DNA from: Bacilli bacterium
GTDB taxonomy: Bacteria; Bacillota_I; Bacilli_A; RF39; UBA660
Reading direction: 5' to 3'
Length of the DNA: 12,772 nt
NCBI GenBank assembly: GCA_900752905.1
Contig: CAADWX010000007.1
Span: 1-12,772, forward strand
Shown here piece by piece: positions 6,636-12,772 of the stretch (positions are counted from its first letter, which is position 1; each line of letters starts with the position of its first letter). A model generated the notes under the pieces. It did not search any database. It saw only the letters and a program-made list of their open reading frames with translations, and was not told the DNA's origin. Both the position numbers and the translations under genes were made by a program.

Positions 6636-7690
6636 AAATATTAATTGGAATTTGTGGAATTGGAAATGGACATTTAAGTAGACAAACAAATGTAATTAAT
6701 TTGCTAATGAATAATGGTCATGAAATAGTTATAGCTACTACTAATAATAATATTAATTATTTTAAAAATAAATTCCCAAAATTTAAAGTTTTAGAAATTT
6801 TTATTCCATGGATAGCATGTAATTCAAAAGGAATTGATTTTGAGACTTCAATAAAAAAATATCAAGAAGTAAAGATAGATCAATTTGCTGGATTTTTAAA
6901 ATTTTCTATGAATGTAGAAGCTGCTTTTTCAGGAGTGCCAGACTTAGTAATAACAGATTATGAACCTAATGTTGCTCAATATTCTTATGCAACAGATATA
7001 CCATTAATTTGTATGGAACAACAATCAAAATTTCTATATTTAGATGAACTAAAAATCAAAAATTTTTCTATTTTAGAAGAAAAGAAAAGAATTAATTATT
7101 TTTTTCCAAAATATTCTTATAAAATAATATCATCTTTTTTTCCTATAACTATAAAAGATGATAGTGTTAAAGTTGTTACACCAATAATATCTCCATTAAA
7201 TGAGGTGAAAAACAAGAAAAATCATATTTTAGTATATTTTTCGCCATATGAAAATTCAAATAATTATGAAAAGATTGTAAAAGCGTTAAAAGATATAACA
7301 GATTATAATGTAATTATTTATACGAAAGAAAAATTTAATATTGATTCAAACAATATTACTTTTAAAACTTTTTCAAATGAATTTAAAAGTGATCTTGAAA
7401 ATGCTTTTTGCTTAATATCTACGGCAGGACATCAGTTATTAAGTGAATCAATTTCAATCGAAGTACCAGCATATTTAATACCATTAAGTACATATGAACA
7501 AAATTATAATGCTAAGATGATTGAAAAATACAATTTAGGAAAAATATCGAGTAAAATATGTGATGAGGAAATAAAACAATTTATAAGAAAAGTACCTTAC
7601 TATAAGAAAAAAATTATAAAGTTTAAAAATAAGTATTACAAAAATAATTGGGAAAAGAGTTTGTTAGAAATTATTAATACATTTATGTAA
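6632..7690 (+). CDS. GT-B fold glycosyltransferase (Glyco_trans_1_3/MGT-like)
   Basis: A 352-aa protein starting in an ATGA overlap with the S66 gene; GTGGAG (6615-6620) is a ribosome binding site 11 nt upstream. The N-terminal domain opens with MKILIGICGIGNGHLSRQ, the G-x-G-H-x-x-R loop typical of PF13528-type and UGT-like transferases. PDLVITDYEP (103-112) is the usual beta-strand/acceptor region. The C-terminal donor-binding region shows STAGHQLLSESISIEVP (263-279) and EQNYNAKMIEKYNLG (289-303), as in nucleotide-sugar binding loops. No membrane segment is visible, so it should act in the cytoplasm. It is the last gene before the argS promoter. The UDP-glucose dehydrogenase downstream could supply a UDP-glucuronate donor, but sugar and acceptor are not determined by the sequence. 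Confidence 0.85.
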   Translation: MKILIGICGIGNGHLSRQTNVINLLMNNGHEIVIATTNNNINYFKNKFPKFKVLEIFIPWIACNSKGIDFETSIKKYQEVKIDQFAGFLKFSMNVEAAFSGVPDLVITDYEPNVAQYSYATDIPLICMEQQSKFLYLDELKIKNFSILEEKKRINYFFPKYSYKIISSFFPITIKDDSVKVVTPIISPLNEVKNKKNHILVYFSPYENSNNYEKIVKALKDITDYNVIIYTKEKFNIDSNNITFKTFSNEFKSDLENAFCLISTAGHQLLSESISIEVPAYLIPLSTYEQNYNAKMIEKYNLGKISSKICDEEIKQFIRKVPYYKKKIIKFKNKYYKNNWEKSLLEIINTFM

Positions 7691-7697
7691 AAAACTA

Positions 7698-7725
7698 TTG
7701 ACTTTTGGTAGGTTTTCGTTATAAT
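7698..7725 (+). promoter_or_regulatory. Sigma-A-type promoter for argS
   Basis: TTGACT (7698-7703), a 16-bp spacer, and a perfect TATAAT (7720-7725), starting 8 bases after the glycosyltransferase stop codon. The upstream sequence AAAAACTATTGACTTT is identical to that of the promoter at 278. No terminator is visible between the glycosyltransferase and this promoter, so the upstream operon probably also reads into argS. Confidence 0.85.
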
Positions 7726-7765
7726 ATATGCAAATTAAAATTTTGTTAGTGAAAGAGGGGATTTT

Positions 7766-9451
7766 ATGTTGAATTTAAAAAAATACATTAAAGAAGAAAT
7801 TGAAAAGGTTGGTATAAAACTAGATAGTATTGATGTTGTAAGACCACCTAAAGAAGAAATGGGAGATTTTGCTATACCATGTTTTACTATAAGTATAGAT
7901 GGAGCCAAAAATCCACATGAAAAAGCAAAAGCAATTTCAGAAAAATTAAATATGAATGAAGATATTATTTCTGATGTAAAGGTTATTGGACCATATTTAA
8001 ATTTTACTATTAATAGAGATTTTTTAGCAAAAGAAACACTAGAAGCTATTAGTTCAGAAGAAAGCAATTATGGTTCAAATGAAATTGGAAATGGAAAAGA
8101 ACTTTTAATTGAACATACATCAATAAATCCAAATGCTTCACCACATATTGGTAGATCAAGAAACAGTATTATAGGTGATTTTTTAGTTAGGTTATATAAA
8201 TTTGAAGGCTATAATGTTGAATCAAACTATTTCATAAATGATATTGGAAAACAAATTTCAATGTTATTAGTAGGGGTAGAAAAATTAGGTAATATTGAAA
8301 CAATTACATTTAGTGATATGTTAAAATTATATATAGAAATAAATGATATAAGTAAAACAGATAAAGAAGTAGAAGAAAAGATTTTCTATTACTTGCATGA
8401 ATTAGAAAACGGAAATGAAGAAGTTCGAGATAAATTTAAAAAGATTACTGATATATGTGTTGAGGGACAACAAGAAATTTTCAAGAAAATGGATATTAAA
8501 TGGGATAGATTTACACATGAATCAGATTTTGTTTTTGAAAATAAAACCACAGAAATATTAGAACAATTAAAAGAAAAAGGAAAATTACATGAAGATGAAA
8601 ATGGTAGATTATATGTTGATTTGAGTGGATACGATATACCAACAAAATCACCAGTATTAGTTCTTACTAGGGAAGATAAAACATCATTATATCCATTAAG
8701 AGATATAGCTTATACTATTTCAAAATTAGAGAGAAATAAAGATAATAATGTTATTGTTTTAGGAGAAGATCAAGAAGTTTATATGCAACAAATTGCTGCA
8801 ACATTAGACATTCTAGGATTTACAGCTCCAAAACTTGTTTCATATGATTTTGTGTTATTAAATGGAGACAAAATGGCTACTAGAGAAGGTAAAGTTGTTT
8901 TACTTGAAGAATTTATTGAAAAAGCTAAAGAAAAACTAGCTATGACTTTTAAAGAAAAAGGAACAAACTTATCTGATGATGAAATTGCAGATTTAGCGGC
9001 ATCTTGTATTAAATATAATATGTTAAATGTTAATAGAAAAAGAACAGTTAATTTTAACTTAGAATCAGCAACAGATTTCCAAGGTAATTCAGCTATTTAT
9101 CTTCTGTATAATTATGCGAGAATAAATTCTATTTTAGAAAAAGCAAATTATTGTGGCTTTGATGAAGAAGTTTATAAATTTAAGGAAGATTTAGAATATT
9201 CATTAATAAATAGTTTATATGATTTTCCAGAAGTTGTAGATAATTCATATAATACTCAAGAATCAGTAATTATTACTAATTATTTATATGATGTTGCTCA
9301 AAAATTTTCAAGATATTATAAAAATATATCAGTATTGAACGAAGAAGATGAATTAGTAAGACAATCAAGACTTGCATTATTAAATTCAACTAAAACGGTT
9401 TTATCAAACGGAATGAAAATTCTAGGGATAAATCCAGTTAAAAAATTATAG
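7766..9451 (+). CDS. argS: Arginine--tRNA ligase (arginyl-tRNA synthetase)
   Basis: A 561-aa protein of full family length, with GAGGGG (7755-7760) 5 nt before ATG. It has the ArgRS N-terminal additional domain (MGDFAIPCF at 32-40; GPYLNFTIN at 75-83). The catalytic domain contains NPNASPHIGRSRN (121-133), a HIGR form of the HIGH motif, then YFINDIGKQI, YPLRDIAY (309-316) and VLGEDQ (331-336). DKMATREGKVV (368-378) stands in the KMSKS position. The C-terminal DALR anticodon-binding helices run from about 440 to the end. It charges tRNA-Arg in the cytoplasm. The HIGR plus KMATR combination looks nearer to archaeal-like ArgRS branches than to the Bacillus type. Its own strong promoter fits a housekeeping gene, but a resistance copy cannot be excluded from this window alone. 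Confidence 0.95.
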   Translation: MLNLKKYIKEEIEKVGIKLDSIDVVRPPKEEMGDFAIPCFTISIDGAKNPHEKAKAISEKLNMNEDIISDVKVIGPYLNFTINRDFLAKETLEAISSEESNYGSNEIGNGKELLIEHTSINPNASPHIGRSRNSIIGDFLVRLYKFEGYNVESNYFINDIGKQISMLLVGVEKLGNIETITFSDMLKLYIEINDISKTDKEVEEKIFYYLHELENGNEEVRDKFKKITDICVEGQQEIFKKMDIKWDRFTHESDFVFENKTTEILEQLKEKGKLHEDENGRLYVDLSGYDIPTKSPVLVLTREDKTSLYPLRDIAYTISKLERNKDNNVIVLGEDQEVYMQQIAATLDILGFTAPKLVSYDFVLLNGDKMATREGKVVLLEEFIEKAKEKLAMTFKEKGTNLSDDEIADLAASCIKYNMLNVNRKRTVNFNLESATDFQGNSAIYLLYNYARINSILEKANYCGFDEEVYKFKEDLEYSLINSLYDFPEVVDNSYNTQESVIITNYLYDVAQKFSRYYKNISVLNEEDELVRQSRLALLNSTKTVLSNGMKILGINPVKKL

Positions 9452-9455
9452 TAAA

Positions 9456-10616
9456 ATGAAATTATGTGTTGTTGGCGCAGGATATGTCGGATTTTCTCTA
9501 TCTGTTCTTCTTAGTGAAAAAAATGAAATTGTCATTTATGATATAGATAAGGAAAAAATAAATATGATAAACAATAATATAAGTCCAATTGATGATGAGG
9601 ATATTTATTATTGTTTGAATAATAAAGAATTGAATCTAAAAGCCACTTGCGATTATCAGGTGGCTTTTAAAAATTCAAAGTATATTATAATATGCACTCC
9701 GACTAATTTTGATTTTAAAACTAATTCGTTTGATACTTCTTCTATTGAAGACACAATAACTAAAATAAAAAAGGTTAATAATACTGCTGTTATAATTATT
9801 AAATCTACAGTTCCAATTGGTTACACAAAAATGATTAGAAAAAAATATAATATGAGTATTATATTTTCACCAGAATTTTTGAGAGAAGGAAGATCACTTT
9901 ATGATAATTTATATCCATCGAGAATTGTTATTGGATCAAAATCAAAGTATGGAAAAGAATTTGCAGAAATATTAAAAAATAGTTCAGAAAAGTCTGATGT
10001 TGATGTTTTATATATGAATTCTGACGAGGCTGAGTCGGTTAAATTATTTTCAAATACATATTTGGCAATGAGAGTTGCGTTTTTTAACGAACTTGATACA
10101 TTTGCATTAGATAAGGGCTATAATCCAAAAGATATCATTAATGGAGTTTCTTTGGATCCAAGAATAGGTAATTATTATAATAATCCATCATTTGGTTATG
10201 GTGGGTACTGTTTGCCTAAGGATAGTAAACAGTTATATAGTAATTATCAAAACATTCCTGAAAATTTAATTGAAGCAATTATTAATTCAAATAATACAAG
10301 AAAAGAATATATTGCAAACTATATAAAAAATAAAAAACCAAAAATAGTTGGGATTTATCGTTTAACAATGAAAAGTAATAGTGATAACTTTAGGGAAAGT
10401 TCAATTATTGATATTATAAAAAAATTAAAAAGTGATGGAATTAATGTTATTATTTATGAACCAAAATTAAAGGATAATACATATTTAGAATGTAAAATTA
10501 TTAATGATTTATCGGAATTTATTAATGTTTCATCAATAATATTAGCAAATAGAATTGATAAAAATATAGAAGAAAATAAAAAAATTTTTACGCGTGATAT
10601 TTTTAATAATAATTAA
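9456..10616 (+). CDS. ugd: UDP-glucose 6-dehydrogenase (HasB/Ugd type)
   Basis: A 386-aa protein starting 4 bases after the argS stop, with no clear ribosome binding site of its own, so it is probably co-transcribed and coupled. The NAD-binding Rossmann loop is G7-AGYVG12. KSTVPIG (116-122), FSPEFLREG (137-145) and the substrate-binding helix ESVKLFSNTYLAMRVAFFNE (193-212) follow. The catalytic Cys252 lies in PSFGYGGYCLPKDSKQL (244-260). KSNSDNFRES and a terminal TRDIF complete a close match to streptococcal HasB. It oxidises UDP-glucose to UDP-glucuronate in the cytoplasm, feeding surface polysaccharide or the glycosyltransferase at 6632. The related UDP-ManNAc and GDP-mannose dehydrogenases are less likely. 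A terminator-like hairpin lies inside the coding sequence at 9638-9668. Confidence 0.93.
   Translation: MKLCVVGAGYVGFSLSVLLSEKNEIVIYDIDKEKINMINNNISPIDDEDIYYCLNNKELNLKATCDYQVAFKNSKYIIICTPTNFDFKTNSFDTSSIEDTITKIKKVNNTAVIIIKSTVPIGYTKMIRKKYNMSIIFSPEFLREGRSLYDNLYPSRIVIGSKSKYGKEFAEILKNSSEKSDVDVLYMNSDEAESVKLFSNTYLAMRVAFFNELDTFALDKGYNPKDIINGVSLDPRIGNYYNNPSFGYGGYCLPKDSKQLYSNYQNIPENLIEAIINSNNTRKEYIANYIKNKKPKIVGIYRLTMKSNSDNFRESSIIDIIKKLKSDGINVIIYEPKLKDNTYLECKIINDLSEFINVSSIILANRIDKNIEENKKIFTRDIFNNN
9638..9668 (+). other. Terminator-like hairpin inside the ugd coding sequence
   Basis: AAAAGCCACTTG (9638-9649) pairs with CAGGTGGCTTTT (9657-9668): 12 bp with one G-U pair, and a 7-nt loop CGATTAT. The 3' arm ends in four T residues. 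It lies about 180 bases into ugd, in the sense direction, encoding part of KATCDYQVAFK. It could reduce expression of ugd relative to argS, or be chance; the T tract is short for a strong terminator. Confidence 0.4.
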
Positions 10617-10629
10617 TGGAATGATAAAT

Positions 10630-11049
10630 ATGATGGTACAAAGTGCATATTTCATTATCTGGAATTCATCGAAAAAAAATTTTGACAGTATATGTAGTGA
10701 AATTGAGAAAAATACAATTGTAAAAAGTAAAAAAAATATAGAAATAAAAAAATATTATAATCTAATTTGCAATCTTTATGAGTTTAATAATCAAAGAGAG
10801 TTAGGTGTATATAAAGCCACTAAAATGTGCAATAGTTCTAAATATGAAATTGTGATATTAGATATTGAATTTTATTCTAAAGAAAGTAGTGATTTTCCCT
10901 TTGTGAAAATATTAAAAAAGAATATTAGAAATTTGTACAAATATAAAACAGAAAATTATTTTCATGATAATATAATACATGGTACAGATTCGGCAGAAGA
11001 ATATAATTATGTAAAACAAATAGTTGACAATATTAATTATTATCAATAA
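10630..11049 (+). CDS. Unrecognised 139-aa protein, possibly a surface-polysaccharide locus family
   Basis: The frame is open from 10594, overlapping the ugd end, but the likely start is ATG 10630 or 10633, with a weak TGGA (10617-10620) upstream; ATG 10621 is too close to it. The product is soluble and mixed alpha/beta. It has an N-terminal YFIIWNSSKKNFD segment, a central VILDIEFYS strand, a basic helix, and a C-terminal HDNIIHGTDSAEEYNYV motif. The FIIW start and the IHGTDSxEE end vaguely recall small conserved proteins next to cell-wall or capsule glycosyl/glycerol-phosphate genes, but I cannot name a family. It follows ugd by a few bases and may belong to the argS-ugd unit. Composition matches its neighbours. 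Confidence 0.55.
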   Translation: MMVQSAYFIIWNSSKKNFDSICSEIEKNTIVKSKKNIEIKKYYNLICNLYEFNNQRELGVYKATKMCNSSKYEIVILDIEFYSKESSDFPFVKILKKNIRNLYKYKTENYFHDNIIHGTDSAEEYNYVKQIVDNINYYQ

Positions 11050-11096
11050 ATTTAATGGTTATACCTAAAATGCAATTATAAAAAAGGTTGGTATAA

Positions 11097-11153
11097 GTTA
11101 GTGTAAAGAGTTTTGGGGATTTTTAATAAATTTTTAAGACTCTTTACACTAAC
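11097..11153. repeat. Perfect 15-bp inverted repeat at the 5' edge of the histidine kinase remnant
   Basis: GTTAGTGTAAAGAGT (11097-11111) is the exact reverse complement of ACTCTTTACACTAAC (11139-11153), separated by 27 bases. The right arm is in the reading frame of the kinase remnant (encoding RLFTLT, with partial codons at its edges); the left arm has no coding role. There is no T tract after it, so it is not a typical terminator. Confidence 0.8.
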
Positions 11154-11991
11154 AATAATTTTCTCATTATCTGGATTGTTAAGCTTAGTTGTGTTTACTA
11201 TTTTAATAGTAAAAAGAAAGAATGTTGGATTAAGTAAAAAAGTTATGCCAATTTGGTTATACTTACTTTTTGGTTTAGGAGTAACGATTATTCAGATGAA
11301 ACATCCTGAATTAGTAATCACAACAGCAATGAAAATTTTAGTATGCTGTCTGATGTATTTTACAATAGAAAATCCTAACTTTAAAACAACTATGATTGCT
11401 CTTACTGCAGATGCAGTAGCAGGTGCTAAAGAAAAGTATATAAGTGAAGGCTTTGTTGATTATATAGCAAAACCATTTAATAAAGAACAAATAAAACAAA
11501 AATTAGATATTGTGTTTAACAATAGTGATATGTTGACAAAAGGTGAATAAGAAAAATCTCAAGTTAATAATCCAATTGCAGATCAAAAACAAGAAACTGA
11601 AATTATTGCTGATAAAATATCAAATAAAGTGATTGATGAGAATTATTTATTAGAAAATGGTGTTAATTATAAAAAGGGGATGGAACTTTTGGGTGATTTA
11701 GAAACGTATAATGATATGTTATCTGATTGGTTTAAAGAATCTCAAAATAAATTTGAACAATTAAAATTGTTTAAATTAAGACATGATATGCCAAATTATG
11801 CAATAGCAGTTCATGCATTAAAAAGCGATTTAAAATATTTTGAATTTGATAAACTTGCTGAATTATCCTACAATCACGAAATGAAAAGTAAAGAAAATGA
11901 TCAAGATTATGTGCTTAATAATTTTCATGAATTAGAATTAGAGTTTTTTAAAATATCAAATGTTGTAGAAACTTATTTAAAGAGCAAATAG
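11113..11991 (+). pseudogene. Decayed hybrid histidine kinase: membrane segment fused to receiver end, then Hpt domain after a nonsense codon
   Basis: One frame runs from 11113 to 11991, broken only by TAA at 11548-11550. Its start would be TTG with no usable ribosome binding site. The first part has membrane helices (TLTIIFSLSGLLSLVVFTILIV and a second near residues 46-60) and ends in MYFTIENPNFK, the usual linker before the HisKA domain in a family of gut Bacillota sensor kinases. It passes straight into TTMIALTADAVAGAKEKY...YIAKPFN, the beta4 to alpha5 end of a receiver domain. HisKA, the ATPase domain and the receiver phosphoacceptor Asp are therefore gone, about 450 aa by family expectation. 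After the stop, the same frame encodes an Hpt domain with VHALKSD (His near 11812). The second half alone could start at GTG 11629. I read this as a pseudogene with 5' truncation, internal in-frame deletion and a nonsense codon. Confidence 0.8.
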
Positions 11992-12029
11992 TAATTGCAC
12001 TTTTTATATAGTGAAAAATAATAAATAAA

Positions 12030-12062
12030 AGTTCAACAATAGTTCAACAATAATGTAACAAT
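12030..12062 (+). repeat. Three tandem 11-bp direct repeats, operator-like
   Basis: AGTTCAACAAT (12030-12040) is followed immediately by an identical copy (12041-12051) and a third, degenerate copy AATGTAACAAT (12052-12062). An 11-bp period puts each copy on the same face of the helix, as in PhoB/PhoP-type boxes. A TATAAT hexamer lies about 50 bases downstream (12113-12118). The site may be an activator binding array for the downstream reading frame, but the regulator is not known. Confidence 0.5.
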
Positions 12063-12107
12063 TTGTCGGAAAATTAAATATTAATGTACTTAATATTCTT
12101 TTTATAA

Positions 12108-12772
12108 AAAAATATAATACTTATTGGAAGTTCTAATACATATTTAAATAATATTAATATTGTTGGGAGTAAGTTACAATTATTTTTTGGTAATTCTGGT
12201 TATTTTTCTTGGGTATTGATTTTATTTTTTCCTATTATTTTAAATTTTATTAATGATAAGAAATATAAATTATTTAGTTATATTTTAGTATGTTTTTCTA
12301 TTTGGATGATAATAGAGACGTATTCAACTTTTTCTTTTTATATAATGTTATTTAATTTAATATTATTTATTATTTTTGATAAAAGGAAAGTTAAATATTT
12401 ATTATTTATTTTTTTGATATTTATTATATTTTTAATACGGGGTAATTATAATATTATTTTAAATAAAGAAAATACTTCTAATAATAAAAAATTAATTACA
12501 TCTATAAGTATTAATGGTGATAAAGTATTGTTTAAATTTAAGGATGAAGATATTTTATATGATATGAATCAGGAAAATAGTAGTATTAAAATGTATAAAG
12601 ATTTTAATATATATAGGTTTGATTTTGGATATAAGGATACTATTGATTTTAAATTTGATAATAATAGATTTTATTTAATTAAGAATGGTGTAAGAATTGA
12701 TGATAATGTATTTAGTTATGATATTAAAAATATAAGATTTGATAAAATATTAACTGGAAGAGGATATATTTA
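12108..12772 (+). pseudogene. O-antigen ligase/polymerase-like gene lacking its 5' part, running off the window
   Basis: An open frame starts after a stop at 12105 and continues to the last base. No ATG occurs before 12306, which would fall inside a membrane helix, and there is no ribosome binding site at any alternative codon such as TTG 12216. The translation gives GNSGYFSWVLILFFPIIL, a YILVCFSIWMIIETYSTFSF helix with the conserved ETYS-like turn, then KVKYLLFIFLIFIIFLI. About 100 polar, beta-rich residues follow and end in LTGRGYI. This is the middle of Bacillota O-antigen ligase-like polymerases, with their large extracellular loop before the RGYIW motif. Roughly the first 150 residues expected for the family are absent, so it is 5'-truncated or a fragment. 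The 3' end is outside the window, so full pseudogene status is not certain. The window's first gene is the C-terminal end of the same family. Confidence 0.55.

Noticed and set aside
7735..8067. Reverse-strand open frame of about 110 codons over the start of argS
   Set aside because: It lies over the argS start and upstream region in antisense, has a low-complexity Ser/Phe/Ile composition, and has no ribosome binding site; it is a shadow of the AT-rich argS codons.
11055..11096. Hairpin TTATACC/GGTATAA as terminator of the 139-aa gene
   Set aside because: The stem is only 7 bp, the loop is over 20 bases and there is no T tract.
11548..11550. TAA in the kinase remnant as a sequencing error in an otherwise intact gene
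   Set aside because: Even with the stop repaired, the frame lacks HisKA, the ATPase domain and the receiver phosphoacceptor, so an error alone cannot restore function.
1..12772. CRISPR array, tRNA, rRNA or riboswitch
   Set aside because: No regularly spaced repeats of CRISPR length, no cloverleaf-like or conserved rRNA sequence, and no T-box or other riboswitch core was seen, including ahead of argS where a T-box might be expected; the argS leader is only about 35 bases.
1..12772. Insertion sequence or integrase that could explain the cassette
   Set aside because: No transposase, recombinase or terminal inverted repeats of IS type were found; the 15-bp inverted repeat at 11097 has only a 27-base centre and no associated gene.
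1..12772. Circular element with the polymerase gene spanning the window ends
   Set aside because: Joining the last bases to the first gives an out-of-frame junction with an early stop, and the segment expected between RGYI and HSMYL is missing.

Overview
The window looks like a chromosomal segment from a very AT-rich, low-GC Gram-positive bacterium. Composition (roughly a quarter G+C by eye), strong GGAGG-type ribosome binding sites and TTGACT/TATAAT promoters suggest Bacillota, perhaps one of the gut Bacilli lineages near the Mollicutes. TGA is used as a stop and TGG as Trp, so the standard bacterial code applies. Every recognisable gene is on the + strand.

Layout. (1) 1-266: the 3' end of an O-antigen ligase/polymerase-type membrane protein and its terminator. 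(2) 278-515: a promoter, a well-started 47-codon ORF and an intrinsic terminator whose stem contains the ORF's stop codon. (3) 534-7690: seven tightly packed genes with small overlaps or gaps: a shortened Rel/SpoT homologue, a HAD-type nucleotidase-like protein, an HPr-kinase-like P-loop protein, a radical SAM/SPASM-like protein, a divergent ArgRS homologue without class I signature motifs, an S66 LD-carboxypeptidase/MccF-like protein, and a GT-B glycosyltransferase. (4) 7698-11049: a second promoter, then argS, a HasB-type UDP-glucose dehydrogenase gene and an unrecognised ORF. (5) 11097-11991: the decayed remains of a hybrid histidine kinase, beginning at a 15-bp perfect inverted repeat. (6) 12030-12772: 11-bp direct repeats, then an O-antigen-polymerase-like reading frame without a credible start, running off the window.

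How the parts may work together. The Rel homologue keeps its (p)ppGpp hydrolase residues but has Gln in place of the catalytic synthetase Glu, and ends after the TGS domain, so it is probably hydrolase-only. Behind it, in one transcription unit, is a cassette that does not match any pathway I can name: nucleotidase-like, kinase-like, radical SAM, pseudo-ArgRS, MccF-like and glycosyltransferase, directly followed by a full ArgRS and a sugar-nucleotide dehydrogenase. I infer a peptide- or amino-acid-modifying biosynthetic system linked to arginine or tRNA-Arg, possibly with MccF-like and ArgRS-based self-protection. The surface-polysaccharide genes nearby allow another reading: decoration of a cell-surface polymer. 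No precursor peptide lies inside the cassette; the 47-aa ORF upstream is the only small candidate, and it may instead be a regulatory leader.
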